In this document: in pieces, positions 9,939-21,262 of the stretch
Position numbering within the stretch: the first letter of the stretch is position 1
Layout: each line of letters opens with the position of its first letter
DNA from: Planctomycetota bacterium
GTDB taxonomy: Bacteria; Planctomycetota; UBA8108; UBA1146; JAJFFE01
Direction: 5' to 3'
Assembly (NCBI GenBank): GCA_021776775.1
Contig: JAJFFE010000188.1
Coordinates: 1 to 64,000 of the forward strand
Length of the DNA: 64,000 nucleotides
The notes under the pieces: model-generated
Database searches by the model: none
Seen by the model: only the letters and a program-made list of their open reading frames with translations
What the model was told of the DNA's origin: nothing
Position numbers and translations under genes: made by a program

Positions 9939-10412
9939 TCAGATCAACATCCCCAAGATATTACCCTCGAAGACGAGATCCGAGCCGACGAAGCCCTGCG
10001 CCTTGGAACGAGTCGCGGTCTTCCGGACGCTCTCGATCGTCGCCATGACGACCAGATCATCGCCAGGTCTGACCATCCCCCTGAACCGGACGTTCGTCGC
10101 AGAGCCGAACACCATACGCCGACCCTGTTGGACGACGAGTCCGGCGTAGAAGGACGCGAGCTGAGCGGCCGCTTCCAACATCAGCACTCCGGGAAATATG
10201 GCGCCGTCTGGGAAGTGTCCTCGAACCCAAAACTCGTCGTCACGAACGTGTTTGACACCGACAATTTGGTGGGCGTCAGGCTCGAGAAAAAGGACAGAGT
10301 CGATGAGTTCCATCTCGTGGCGATGAGGATTCACGTCGCGTATCTGATCGATGCCGAGGACCGGCTTGTCGATCGAAAACGACTCGAAGCTCACCATCGG
10401 TGCTGGTGGCAT
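9939..10412 (-). CDS. fabZ: 3-hydroxyacyl-ACP dehydratase, FabZ-like
   Basis: This is a single hot-dog domain protein of 157 aa. It resembles FabZ, which dehydrates 3-hydroxyacyl-ACP in fatty acid elongation. The catalytic motif GHFPDGAIFPGVLMLEAAAQ holds His66 and Glu80, and the early motif NPHRHEMELID matches the PHRYPFLLVD-type segment of FabZ. Methionine 6 is another possible start. No other fatty-acid gene adjoins it, so a FabA/FabZ-like paralogue in a different acyl pathway cannot be excluded. Confidence 0.87.
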   Translation of the reverse strand: MPPAPMVSFESFSIDKPVLGIDQIRDVNPHRHEMELIDSVLFLEPDAHQIVGVKHVRDDEFWVRGHFPDGAIFPGVLMLEAAAQLASFYAGLVVQQGRRMVFGSATNVRFRGMVRPGDDLVVMATIESVRKTATRSKAQGFVGSDLVFEGNILGMLI

Positions 10413-10745
10413 TCGACGTGACCTTTCGCGGCTCAGTGGAGCTCGTTTGGGGAAGGCTGCACCGGCTGGGGCAGGGCTTACCGACTGACTTTGGTGTTAG
10501 AGTATTAAGCGGTCGACGAAGGAGTTCGCTGGAACATCGAGCAAGTGTCCAACCGACTGTTCGCGATACCCTATAATAGGTCCACGCCGTGGACCAGCGT
10601 TTCAGTGCAACGCGTTGGTGGGCGACCGGCTTTGTCTCTCAATTTTGTCGCTCCGCCGTGTCTTTTCAACTTGTATCGCCGAGCTCGGCCTTCCACCCTG
10701 CATCTCCACTCGACCTCCCACTCCGACTGTTGAACGAGGAACCGC
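10413..10745. promoter_or_regulatory. divergent intergenic region with a consensus -10 (TATAAT)
   Basis: This 333-base gap separates fabZ (minus) from the STAS-fusion gene (plus). A perfect TATAAT lies at 10572-10577 on the plus strand, about 170 bases before the start codon, without a convincing -35. A sequence AGGA lies 7 bases before the ATG at 10746. Nothing else is recognisable. Confidence 0.4.
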
Positions 10746-12035
10746 ATGTCGAAGCTCAACGTGGTGACCGAGGAGCGAACCACCACCGGTGCCGTCGCGA
10801 AACCATACACTTTGGTTCGACTCGAAGGCTTCATAGACGCACCGAACTACGTGAATTTCGAAACCACGCTGGAGAAGCTGGTCCGCGCCAACAAGATCAA
10901 CGTGGTCCTCGACTTCGGGCGAGTCGAGTACATCAACTCGACCGGTATCTCGTCCGTGATTCGCTTCCACGGAACACTGACCGAGAAGGGTGGCACCCTC
11001 ATTCTGGTCCAGGTTTCGCGAAATGTCGGGCTCACGATGCATCTCCTAGGGGTAACGACTTTAGTGCCCTTCTTGAAGACACTAGAGGAAGCTGAATCCG
11101 TCGTCGAAGGACAAACGGTCGAGAGCTCCGTCGACGAAGCTCAATCCAAATTCGAATCGCTCGAGAAGGGATCGGAGAAGCCATCTCCTGTCTTCGTCGA
11201 CAAGAAGGCGGGCCTCGAACCGGGGACCGTCGTCATGGCCCTTCCCAAGGACGGTCCGTTCGCGGCCATTTTTCATCAGCGTATCGAGAAGCTCGAGGGG
11301 CGATACCACCTCGTCCATTCCGTAGAAGGCTTGCTCGAAACTCTCGGACGTTGGGACCCGGACTTGATCGTCCTCGACCATCGCCTTTCTCAGGCGGACG
11401 CCTTCGTGCAGAAGCTGAAAGTCGACACGGCCTACTCAATGACCTCAGTCATCATGCTGTACGAGAAGGGAACCGACGTCGCTAGGATCAACGGTTTCCG
11501 GGTCTGGGAGAACGACTACCTCATCGACCCGTTCGATATCTCCAACCTCTTCTCGTTGGCGGAAAGCGAGCTCCGTCGAGTCCCGCGGGACAAGAACGTC
11601 TTCACCCAACAGGTTAGATTCGAGTTCACGTCGGAGCGCCCGCAAGTCGACAAAGCTCTCAAACTCGTCGACAAGGTTCTCAAAAGACTCGACGTCGACG
11701 ACACCGATCTCACGGCACTGTACGCAGCGCTCAAGGAAGGAATAGACAACGCCGTTCTCCACGGCAACCGTCACGATCCCTCCAAGACGGTGAGCGTCAA
11801 CGTGGTCATCGACCCCGCCAAGATCACCTTCATCATCGAAGACGAGGGCGTCGGTTTCGACTACGAGTACTTCCTCTCCCAGCTCGACTCGAAGGAGGCG
11901 TTCGAACGCGCCAAGCAACGAATTGGGCAAGGCGGACGAGGCGGCCTCGGCATTTTGCTCATGCACAAGTGCTCGGACCGGCTCCAGTACTCGGGTACGG
12001 GCAATGTGGTGCGGATTGAGAAGAACCTTAACTAG
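10746..12035 (+). CDS. STAS - degenerate receiver - HATPase (SpoIIAB/RsbW-like) fusion protein
   Basis: Three domains can be read in 429 aa. Residues 20-115 form a STAS (anti-sigma antagonist) domain with LDFGRVEYINSTGIS; Thr66 occupies the phosphoacceptor position that is Ser in SpoIIAA. Residues 159-275 look like a response-regulator receiver (DLIVLDHRL with Asp211), but the conserved KP is replaced by DP (YLIDPFD), so it may be degenerate. Residues 285-429 are a HATPase_c_2 domain of the anti-sigma kinase type: N box EGIDNAVLHGN (331-341), G1 DEGVGFD (366-372) and G2 GGRGGLGI (396-403). Partner-switching systems normally keep STAS protein and kinase as separate chains. No sigma factor or phosphatase gene lies beside it. 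Role: signal transduction, target unknown. Confidence 0.85.
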   Translation: MSKLNVVTEERTTTGAVAKPYTLVRLEGFIDAPNYVNFETTLEKLVRANKINVVLDFGRVEYINSTGISSVIRFHGTLTEKGGTLILVQVSRNVGLTMHLLGVTTLVPFLKTLEEAESVVEGQTVESSVDEAQSKFESLEKGSEKPSPVFVDKKAGLEPGTVVMALPKDGPFAAIFHQRIEKLEGRYHLVHSVEGLLETLGRWDPDLIVLDHRLSQADAFVQKLKVDTAYSMTSVIMLYEKGTDVARINGFRVWENDYLIDPFDISNLFSLAESELRRVPRDKNVFTQQVRFEFTSERPQVDKALKLVDKVLKRLDVDDTDLTALYAALKEGIDNAVLHGNRHDPSKTVSVNVVIDPAKITFIIEDEGVGFDYEYFLSQLDSKEAFERAKQRIGQGGRGGLGILLMHKCSDRLQYSGTGNVVRIEKNLN

Positions 12036-12154
12036 CCCCAATAAATAATTTGTGTTGGTTTTTGCGATGTTGGCTTTGACACGCCAGCCATCGATCAGCA
12101 AGATACCCGGCTTGTCTGACGGAGACCCCACCGTTGGAAGCCTTCCAAATCCGA

Positions 12155-12229
12155 GCGGGTGTAGCTCAGGGGTAGAGCACGACGTTGCCAACGTCGTTGT
12201 CGTGGGTTCAAATCCCATCACCCGCTCCA
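12155..12229 (+). tRNA. tRNA-Gly (GCC anticodon)
   Basis: The acceptor GCGGGTG pairs with CACCCGC, the D-arm is GTAGCTCAGGGGTAGAGC, the anticodon arm is CGACG-TTGCCAA-CGTCG (anticodon GCC), and the T arm is GTGGGTTCAAATCCCAT. The CCA end is encoded at 12227-12229. Confidence 0.97.
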
Positions 12230-12235
12230 TCATTT

Positions 12236-12252
12236 CTGGGGGTTCCCCCCAG
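12236..12252 (+). terminator. stem-loop directly after tRNA-Gly
   Basis: CTGGGGG (12236-12242) pairs perfectly with CCCCCAG (12246-12252) around a 3-base loop, 6 bases after the tRNA CCA end. A T-rich stretch (ATTTGTTTGTTC) begins after a run of C's. It probably ends or helps process the tRNA transcript. Confidence 0.5.
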
Positions 12253-12543
12253 ACCCCCATTTGTTTGTTCGTGATGGATACGGGCCTCCGGTGCGACCGG
12301 TGTGGGTGGATGATCTGTGCATCGCTCCGCTCTGTGAGACCGGGCAGCGTTGGGCGGTTCCTCGCTTCTTGTCGGGTCGTTCGCGCACGGTCGTGGGTTG
12401 GCTTCGAACGTTGGGGGGCTCCCTCCGACCCCCATCTGTTTATTCGTGATGGATACGGGCCTCCGGTGCGACTGGGTGTGGGTGGATGATCTGGGCAGCG
12501 CTCTTGAGACCGGGCAGCGTTGGGTTCGCGCACGGTCGTGGGT
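12253..12543 (+). repeat. degenerate tandem duplication between tRNA-Gly and dnaA
   Basis: Copy A (12253-12398) and copy B (12428-12543) share three blocks in the same order. The first is 65-66 bases (12253-12317 and 12428-12493) with four or five differences. The second is GAGACCGGGCAGCGTTGGG (12336-12354 and 12506-12524). The third is TTCGCGCACGGTCGTGGGT (12380-12398 and 12525-12543). Copy B lacks about 25 bases between blocks two and three. Open frames across it are not protein-like. Confidence 0.85.
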
Positions 12544-12718
12544 GGTCGCCTGGGGTGGGTTGGGGTGCTTGTTTGCGGTGGGTGCGTTTGCGGGGTGGGT
12601 TGAGTTCTACCTTGTTGAGACTGCTACCTTCTGGGGGGGAGTTTCTGTACGATTATTGGTTGCCTGCCGATCGGTTTCTTGGAATTTGTAGTGCGGATAC
12701 TGTGGATAAGAAGGTCTC
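12544..12718. promoter_or_regulatory. G-rich dnaA upstream region
   Basis: The plus strand is unusually G-rich with many GGG/GGGG runs (about 12550-12645), ending in GGGGGGGAG near 12632. It should hold the dnaA promoter, but I could not pick convincing -35/-10 boxes. Confidence 0.4.
12701..12709 (+). promoter_or_regulatory. perfect DnaA box abutting the dnaA ribosome-binding site
   Basis: TGTGGATAA is the exact reverse complement of the consensus DnaA box TTATCCACA. The Shine-Dalgarno sequence AAGAAGG (12708-12714) overlaps its end and lies 4 bases before the TTG start of dnaA. This suggests autoregulation of dnaA by its product. Confidence 0.75.
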
Positions 12719-14056
12719 TTGATCGGTCGGGCCGACGGGTCACTCGATGCAGCTATCCATCGAGAGATCGAACAGCAACTAGATGAACAGAGCTACCTCA
12801 CCTGGTTTCAACGTGTCAGGTTTGAGCAGCTTGGGCCTGACCGCATTGCGGTTTATGTGCCCAATCGATTTCATCTGACCTACCTCAGACACCGTCACTT
12901 TCAGACGCTGGGTGACGCGATCGAAGCGGTGTCGGATCTCGAAGAGCCGCGCATTGAGTTCAGGGTCGATCGGGCCGAGGAGTCTCCCGCTCCCAGCGAG
13001 GACGACGAATTCCCGGCAGCCGACCTCGGCGAACTCCCAGAAGCGATTCCGCTGAACCCCAACTACATGTTCGAGCACTTCGTGACGGGCCCGTCCAACC
13101 GGCTAGCCCATGCGGCTGCGGTGGCGGTCGCGAATGCGCCGGGCACCACTTACAACCCGCTCTTCATTCACGGGCCGGTCGGGCTCGGCAAGACGCACCT
13201 AATGCAGGCTGTCGCACATGTATATAAGAGCAAGGGGTTTAAAAAAATCGTATACATTTCATGCGCAGCGTTTACTAACGATTTCATCCACGCGGTCGAG
13301 CGTAACGAAACTGACCGGTTCCGTCAGAAGTATCGCCAAGCCGATGCGCTCTTGATCGACGATGTGCAGTTCTTGGCGAGCAAGGAGCGAACGCAGGAAG
13401 AGTTCTTCCACACGTTCAATTCAATCTACAACGAGCAGAAGCAGATCTTCCTCACGTCGGACTGTTCCCCAGCTGAAATCGAGGGGCTCGGGGAGCGGCT
13501 CGAGTCTCGGTTCAAACTCGGGCTCGTGGCTGATTTAGGGCCACCGACGTTCGAGACGCGGGTCGCAATTCTCAAACGTAAGGGTCGGACTCTCAACATG
13601 GAGATCCCGAACGATGTGGCGGAGTTCGTCGGCCGTCGCATTCGAGACAACGTTCGGGAGATTGAGGGCGCCCTCATGCGGCTTCACACGCTGGTGTCGA
13701 TCGAACGACGACCCTTGGATCTGCCGAACGTAGAGCACTCTCTGGCGGACATTCTCGACGAACACCAACCGCGAATCGACATGCCACGCATCCAGCAGGC
13801 GATCCTCGATCACTACGACGTCAAGGCGTCCGACCTCCACTCCAAGAAGCGCAGCCGGTCTATCGTGGTGCCACGCCAGGTTGCCATGTTCTTGGCGCGA
13901 CGACACACGAGTCTCTCTCTCGGTGAGATTGGTGACTACTTCGGCGGCCGTGATCACTCAACTGTCCTCCACTCCATCGACAAGATCACCAAAGCGGTCG
14001 ACACCGACCCTCGGATCAAAAGCGCGGTCGACGCGGTCGAGCGATCTATCCGCTAG
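12719..14056 (+). CDS. dnaA: Chromosomal replication initiator protein DnaA
   Basis: DnaA binds DnaA boxes at oriC and opens the origin. The 445-aa protein has the N-terminal domain I (SYLTWFQRVRF), an acidic linker, the AAA+ domain with Walker A GPVGLGKTH (152-160) and Walker B LLIDDVQFLASKERTQ, and the C-terminal domain IV with the DNA-binding signature GGRDHSTVLHSIDKI. The TTG start at 12719 has an AAGAAGG ribosome-binding site 4 bases upstream; no ATG lies nearby in frame before domain I. It directly precedes the oriC-like region and dnaN, the classic order. Confidence 0.98.
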   Translation: MIGRADGSLDAAIHREIEQQLDEQSYLTWFQRVRFEQLGPDRIAVYVPNRFHLTYLRHRHFQTLGDAIEAVSDLEEPRIEFRVDRAEESPAPSEDDEFPAADLGELPEAIPLNPNYMFEHFVTGPSNRLAHAAAVAVANAPGTTYNPLFIHGPVGLGKTHLMQAVAHVYKSKGFKKIVYISCAAFTNDFIHAVERNETDRFRQKYRQADALLIDDVQFLASKERTQEEFFHTFNSIYNEQKQIFLTSDCSPAEIEGLGERLESRFKLGLVADLGPPTFETRVAILKRKGRTLNMEIPNDVAEFVGRRIRDNVREIEGALMRLHTLVSIERRPLDLPNVEHSLADILDEHQPRIDMPRIQQAILDHYDVKASDLHSKKRSRSIVVPRQVAMFLARRHTSLSLGEIGDYFGGRDHSTVLHSIDKITKAVDTDPRIKSAVDAVERSIR

Positions 14057-14520
14057 TCCGCGCGGCACGAGCGTGAGACTAGCCTAAAAAAATATGACAC
14101 CTGAGAGGACTTGTCTCCGACGGTTTCGGGCCCCGTGGACGACTCCGTGTTTTAGGGCAGATCAGAGCCCTACAACCGCCGCTTAAACGCCTCAGAACAG
14201 TCTTCACTTGACGATAACCTGTGGATAACCCTGACGAGAAGAGTGGGATACCTACAACGGGGGATCGTTGATAACTCGCTAACAACCATGGGTACCCCTA
14301 TCGGGATGTGGGTAACCCGCTCCTTCTCGGCCGCGAATCCCACGGTACTGTCTGTTTGTCCAGGGTTCTCCAATAACGGACCATCTTCATATATTTAGTA
14401 ATACATAAGGTTTACAGATCAAATCACAGCGTTTTACACAACTCCGCAGCCATGATTAGTACTAAGATGAAGATCTTAATTAATCTACTAATGATCTATC
14501 CCTTTGGACGAGCCGAAGGC
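14057..14520. other. oriC: putative replication origin oriC (DnaA boxes and AT-rich unwinding element)
   Basis: No gene fits this stretch. It holds a perfect DnaA box TGTGGATAA at 14220-14228, a one-mismatch box TGTGGGTAA at 14307-14315, and weaker matches such as TTTTACACA at 14432-14440 and GTTGATAAC near 14268. An AT-rich block follows at about 14385-14505 (ATATTTAGTAATACATAA; ATCTTAATTAATCTACTAAT), a likely DNA unwinding element. It lies between dnaA and dnaN, and gene direction is largely divergent around it. Confidence 0.8.
14220..14228 (+). promoter_or_regulatory. perfect DnaA box in oriC
   Basis: TGTGGATAA, identical to the box before dnaA and in the same orientation. Confidence 0.8.
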
Positions 14521-14528
14521 GAGTCCAA
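14504..14528. other. stem-loop at the end of the AT-rich block
   Basis: TTGGAC(GA)GCC pairs with GGC(GA)GTCCAA, with a tandem GA/GA mismatch inside the stem, a short loop and no T-run. Its role at the edge of the origin is unknown. Confidence 0.4.
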
Positions 14529-14624
14529 CACCCCTCGATGAGCTGCTTGGGGACGTTGTTTGCTCTGAGTTGTAAATCCATTTTTCTTTTAGTTTTAGAT
14601 CAACCGACCTGGCGACGGATCCGG

Positions 14625-14652
14625 TTGCAGATGGGGCGTCGTTTTTTATAAT
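14625..14652 (+). promoter_or_regulatory. sigma70-type promoter for the dnaN operon
   Basis: TTGCAG (14625-14630) and a perfect TATAAT (14647-14652) are 16 bases apart. Transcription would begin near 14660 and leave an untranslated leader of about 440 bases before dnaN. Confidence 0.55.
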
Positions 14653-14659
14653 GACGGCC

Positions 14660-15099
14660 TGGCTTCGGAGCTCGAAAATTCGGGCTCAGGTCGTCACGCT
14701 TCAGGAGCGGCAGTCCGGTGAGTAGTCGGGGGCAACAACCCTCGGATCAGCCAGACATTTCTGTGACTGTAAGCTGGGTCCTTGAAATGTGTTGATGGCT
14801 AGACGCGCCTCCTCGACCACGTTCAAGAGACGCCCTGGGTTCACGAGTTCCGTCCTGTCTGCGCTGTAGACGATCCGAGTGGAGCAACGTCCGGCCCCGG
14901 TTGCTTTGATCTGCGGGCACGATAGTGGGCCGCAGGACGGATTGTGACTCAGATTCAGAGACTGTGTGAGTGCGCATTGACGTCCACGAAGTGGGTTTCG
15001 GTGAACGCTCATCCCCCAACGTTACGTTTTCGTTGGTGTGTCGTTGTTTGTCCGTAGGGGCGAATTGAGCGGGCTTGGAAGAACGAAGAAGAGGGACCC
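14660..15099 (+). other. long untranslated leader before dnaN
   Basis: This 440-base stretch has no convincing coding frame. An AGAGGGA ribosome-binding site lies just before the dnaN GTG. I recognised no known riboswitch or attenuator. Confidence 0.4.
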
Positions 15100-16232
15100 G
15101 TGAAGGTTCTGTGTCACACCAAAGAGCTTCAGGAAGCCGTAAACCTTGCCACTGGCGTGGTCGCGTCCAACTCAACTCGTCCGATCTTGCTCGCCGTTTT
15201 TCTAAAAACGACCGACGAGGGTTTGATCGTTCAAGGGACCGACATGGAGGTTGGTCTTTCGGTGCGTGTCGATGGTGTTGAGGTGCAGAGCAAGGGCGAA
15301 CTCGCCGTGTCCGCTGCTCGCTTCCATGCAATCCTTCGCGAGACTCGCCAAGAGCAAGTGTTGATCGAGGTCCTCGAAGACGGTGGAACGGTTTTGATCG
15401 ACGCCGCTGGTACGCACTTCAAGATGCCGTGCGAAGCCGCGTCCGAGTTTCCTCCGCTCGAGTTCAAGCCGCCGACGCCATCCATTCGTCTGGGTCGCGC
15501 GGGGTTTCTCGATCAACTCAAGAAGGTCGTCGTGGCTGCGGCGCGTGATGCCACTCGATTCCAGATGCACTCGGTGCTTTTCGACTTCAACAAGAACTCA
15601 CTTTGCTTAGTCAGTACAGACGGTAAGCGGTTGGCATTTTCACGGTGCCCCGTCGATCCCACTTCCGTCAACAATGTTGAAGAATCGAAGTACCTGATCC
15701 CGCTCAAGGGTGTCGAACTTCTGATGCGCATCCTCTCGCTCGAGGAGAGCGAAAACATCGACCTGCATTTAGACAAAGCTGAAGTGACATACTCGTCAGA
15801 TAGAATCTCGTTGTCGTGTCGTTTGATCGACGGGAACTTTCCAGACTACGAGCGAGCGTTGCCTGCTGGCGGTGAATACGTTTACGACATTCCCAGCCAA
15901 GAGCTATTGGTCGCGCTTCGTCAAGCTTCATTGATGACGACGAAGGAAACGAACTCAGTCCAGTTCAAGTTTGACGGAGATCGTTTGGTCTTGAGTACCC
16001 ACGCGACGAACCTTGGCGAATCGCGGATAGAACTCGATGTCAGTCTGGTGAGTGCTCCGGAGCCGGAGTTCACGATCAACTTCAATCCTGGTTATCTGAT
16101 CGACATGCTCAAGGTGCAAACGTCGTCCGAGCTGCGTGGATCGTTCCGCGATCGGCGTACTGCTGGCACGTTCAGTATCGAGGGCATGGAGAACGACTAT
16201 CGGCACATTGTCATGCCGTTGGTGACTCAAGA

Positions 16233-16236
<4 letters not shown>
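15100..16236 (+). CDS. dnaN: DNA polymerase III subunit beta (sliding clamp)
   Basis: The clamp encircles DNA and tethers the replicative polymerase. The 378-aa protein starts at a GTG with MKVLCHTKELQEAVNLATGVV and shows the three-domain clamp pattern: STRPILLAVFLKTTDEGL in domain 1, STDGKRLAFSRCPV in domain 2, and a C terminus NDYRHIVMPL typical of the family. The next gene overlaps the stop codon by 4 bases (ATGA), indicating translational coupling. Confidence 0.98.
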
Positions 16237-19423
<3,187 letters not shown>

Positions 19424-20275
19424 ATGACAAAGCCAGTGAGACCGATAGGTATCCGGGATTTCCTTCGGTGGAAGGAGGAGCAGAAGCCGTTCACGGTTCT
19501 CACCGCGTACGATGCTCCCACGGCGCGCATTCTTCACGAGGCTGGAATCCCCATGATTCTAGTGGGCGATTCTCTCGGCAATGTCGTACTCGGTTACCGC
19601 GATCCCGTGCCAGTGACGATGGGCGAGATGCTCCACCACTGCCGAGCTGTTCGTCGCGGCGCTCCGGAAGCGTTCGTCGTGGGGGATTTGCCGTTCTTGT
19701 CATATCAAGTGTCGGTGGAAGAAGCGGTTCGCAACGCAGGAGCTCTCGTCAAAGACGGCAAAGTAGATGCGGTGAAGCTCGAGGGCGGACAGGCGCGAGT
19801 AAGCGTGGTTCGGCACATTGTCGACGCCGGGATTCCCGTCATGGGGCACCTTGGACTGACTCCACAGAGTGCGACCCTTCTCGGCGGCTTGAGAACCCAA
19901 GCCAACGAGTCTGAGACGGCGAAGAAACTGGTGGAAGACGCTCAGTTGCTCGAAAGCGCGGGAGCGTTTGCTGTCGTGCTCGAGTGTATTCCGAGAGAAG
20001 TCGCGGCCGTCGTGACACAGGCGATCAGGATTCCAACCGTCGGGATAGGTGCCGGAGAAGACTGCGATGGGCAGGTTCTCGTGACGCACGACTTGTTGGG
20101 GTTCGGGTCCACCTTCAAGCCTAAATTCGTTCGTCGATACGCCGATGTCGAGCAAGTCATGAGTGAGGCGATCGTTCGCTTTCGGACCGATGTCGAGAAC
20201 CGTAAGTACCCGAATGACGATGAGAGTTTTCACATGAAGGCGGATGAGAAGCGCGCCTTCGACAGCGAAGATTGA
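19424..20275 (+). CDS. panB: 3-methyl-2-oxobutanoate hydroxymethyltransferase (ketopantoate hydroxymethyltransferase)
   Basis: PanB makes ketopantoate from 2-oxoisovalerate and methylene-tetrahydrofolate, the first step to pantothenate and CoA. Motifs include LTAYDAPTARILHEAGIP, LVGDSLGNVVLGY (metal-binding Asp), VKLEGG, MGHLGLTPQS, LECIPREVA with the catalytic Glu, and IGIGAG-like VGIGAGEDCDGQVLV. The 283-aa length is normal. Its ATG follows the gyrB stop codon with no gap, and it overlaps panE by 4 bases, so it sits within a replication operon. Confidence 0.96.
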   Translation: MTKPVRPIGIRDFLRWKEEQKPFTVLTAYDAPTARILHEAGIPMILVGDSLGNVVLGYRDPVPVTMGEMLHHCRAVRRGAPEAFVVGDLPFLSYQVSVEEAVRNAGALVKDGKVDAVKLEGGQARVSVVRHIVDAGIPVMGHLGLTPQSATLLGGLRTQANESETAKKLVEDAQLLESAGAFAVVLECIPREVAAVVTQAIRIPTVGIGAGEDCDGQVLVTHDLLGFGSTFKPKFVRRYADVEQVMSEAIVRFRTDVENRKYPNDDESFHMKADEKRAFDSED

Positions 20276-21246
20276 GGTTTGCCGTGCGGGTGTTGGTGCA
20301 GGGAGCAGGTGCCCTAGGGACTTGGCTTGCTGTGACGCTCGTCAGTGGGTCGAGTGAAGACTCGGTCGCGTTACTGGATAGAGATAAGGATCGCGCTCGA
20401 AGGTTGTCGTCGAGTGGAATCCGTTTGACCGTCGGTTCGATCGAGGTCACGGCTCAAGTAGATGTTTTGGCCGTTGGCTCACCAGTGGAAGCGTTCGATT
20501 TGTTGATCGTCTGCGTGAAGCACGGCGATCTAGATCAAGCGCTGACGGATGGACTGCCGTTCGTTGCACCCGGTGGACACGTGGTGATTCTGGTCAACGG
20601 ACTTGGTCAGCGTGAGATCGTCGGGGATCGTTGGTTCGTGGATCGTGTTTGGTTGGGTGCCGTGACCTACGGGGCCATGTTGCTGGATGAGGGCCACGTC
20701 GAACAGACTGGCGAGGGTGTGATTCGGGTAGCGTCCTTGGACCAAGATCTCATGGGTCCGCTGAGCGTCCCGGATGTGTTTTCACCGCTCGTCGCGGCGG
20801 GAGTTTCGGTCGATCGGGCGCCCGACGTGGAACTTATGCTCTGGGAGAAGGCGATCGTGAACTGCGCGATCAACCCGGTGGCTGCTCTCGTACGGCTGAC
20901 TAACGGAGAGTTGCGGGAAAGCCCGGCCTACCAGGTCAGTTTGGCTCTCGCAAAAGAAGTAGCGCTCGTCGGACGGGCGCACCTGGTGGCGAAAGGTCGA
21001 GACGATCGACTCATCGACGCCTGGGACAAAATGGCGAACGACTTCGGTGGCGTGGTCGACGGTGTCTGCCGTCGGACCGCTTCCAATCGTTGTTCAATGC
21101 TTCGCGACCTCGACGTGGGTCGCAAGACGGAGATCGACGCTTTGAACCTGGCCGTAGCGCGTCGAGCGAGTGAGCTCGGTTGCGACGCGCCGTTGAACCG
21201 GGCAGTGGCTGCTCTTGTGCAGGCTGCAGAGCGAACTTTGAGCTAG
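20272..21246 (+). CDS. panE: 2-dehydropantoate 2-reductase
   Basis: PanE reduces ketopantoate to pantoate with NADPH. A Rossmann motif GAGALG is present near residues 11-16, with the family motif LWEKAIVNCAINPVAAL holding the catalytic Lys, and the C-terminal SMLRDLDVGRKTEIDALN typical of ApbA/PanE. The TTG at 20272 overlaps the panB stop (TTGA); a GTG at 20284 is an alternative. panB and panE cover the first two steps of the pantoate branch, and gyrA follows 16 bases later. Confidence 0.94.
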   Translation: MRFAVRVLVQGAGALGTWLAVTLVSGSSEDSVALLDRDKDRARRLSSSGIRLTVGSIEVTAQVDVLAVGSPVEAFDLLIVCVKHGDLDQALTDGLPFVAPGGHVVILVNGLGQREIVGDRWFVDRVWLGAVTYGAMLLDEGHVEQTGEGVIRVASLDQDLMGPLSVPDVFSPLVAAGVSVDRAPDVELMLWEKAIVNCAINPVAALVRLTNGELRESPAYQVSLALAKEVALVGRAHLVAKGRDDRLIDAWDKMANDFGGVVDGVCRRTASNRCSMLRDLDVGRKTEIDALNLAVARRASELGCDAPLNRAVAALVQAAERTLS

Positions 21247-21262
21247 AGGCAAAAGGATTCGA

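Noticed and set aside
12240-12722. Small plus-strand protein genes in the repeat region before dnaA
   Set aside because: The frames overlap one another, share repeat-derived phrases (MDTGLRCD) and have no good ribosome-binding sites.
14747-15331. Minus-strand frame across the dnaN leader
   Set aside because: It overlaps the start of dnaN and its Arg/Ser-rich translation is not protein-like; no ribosome-binding site.
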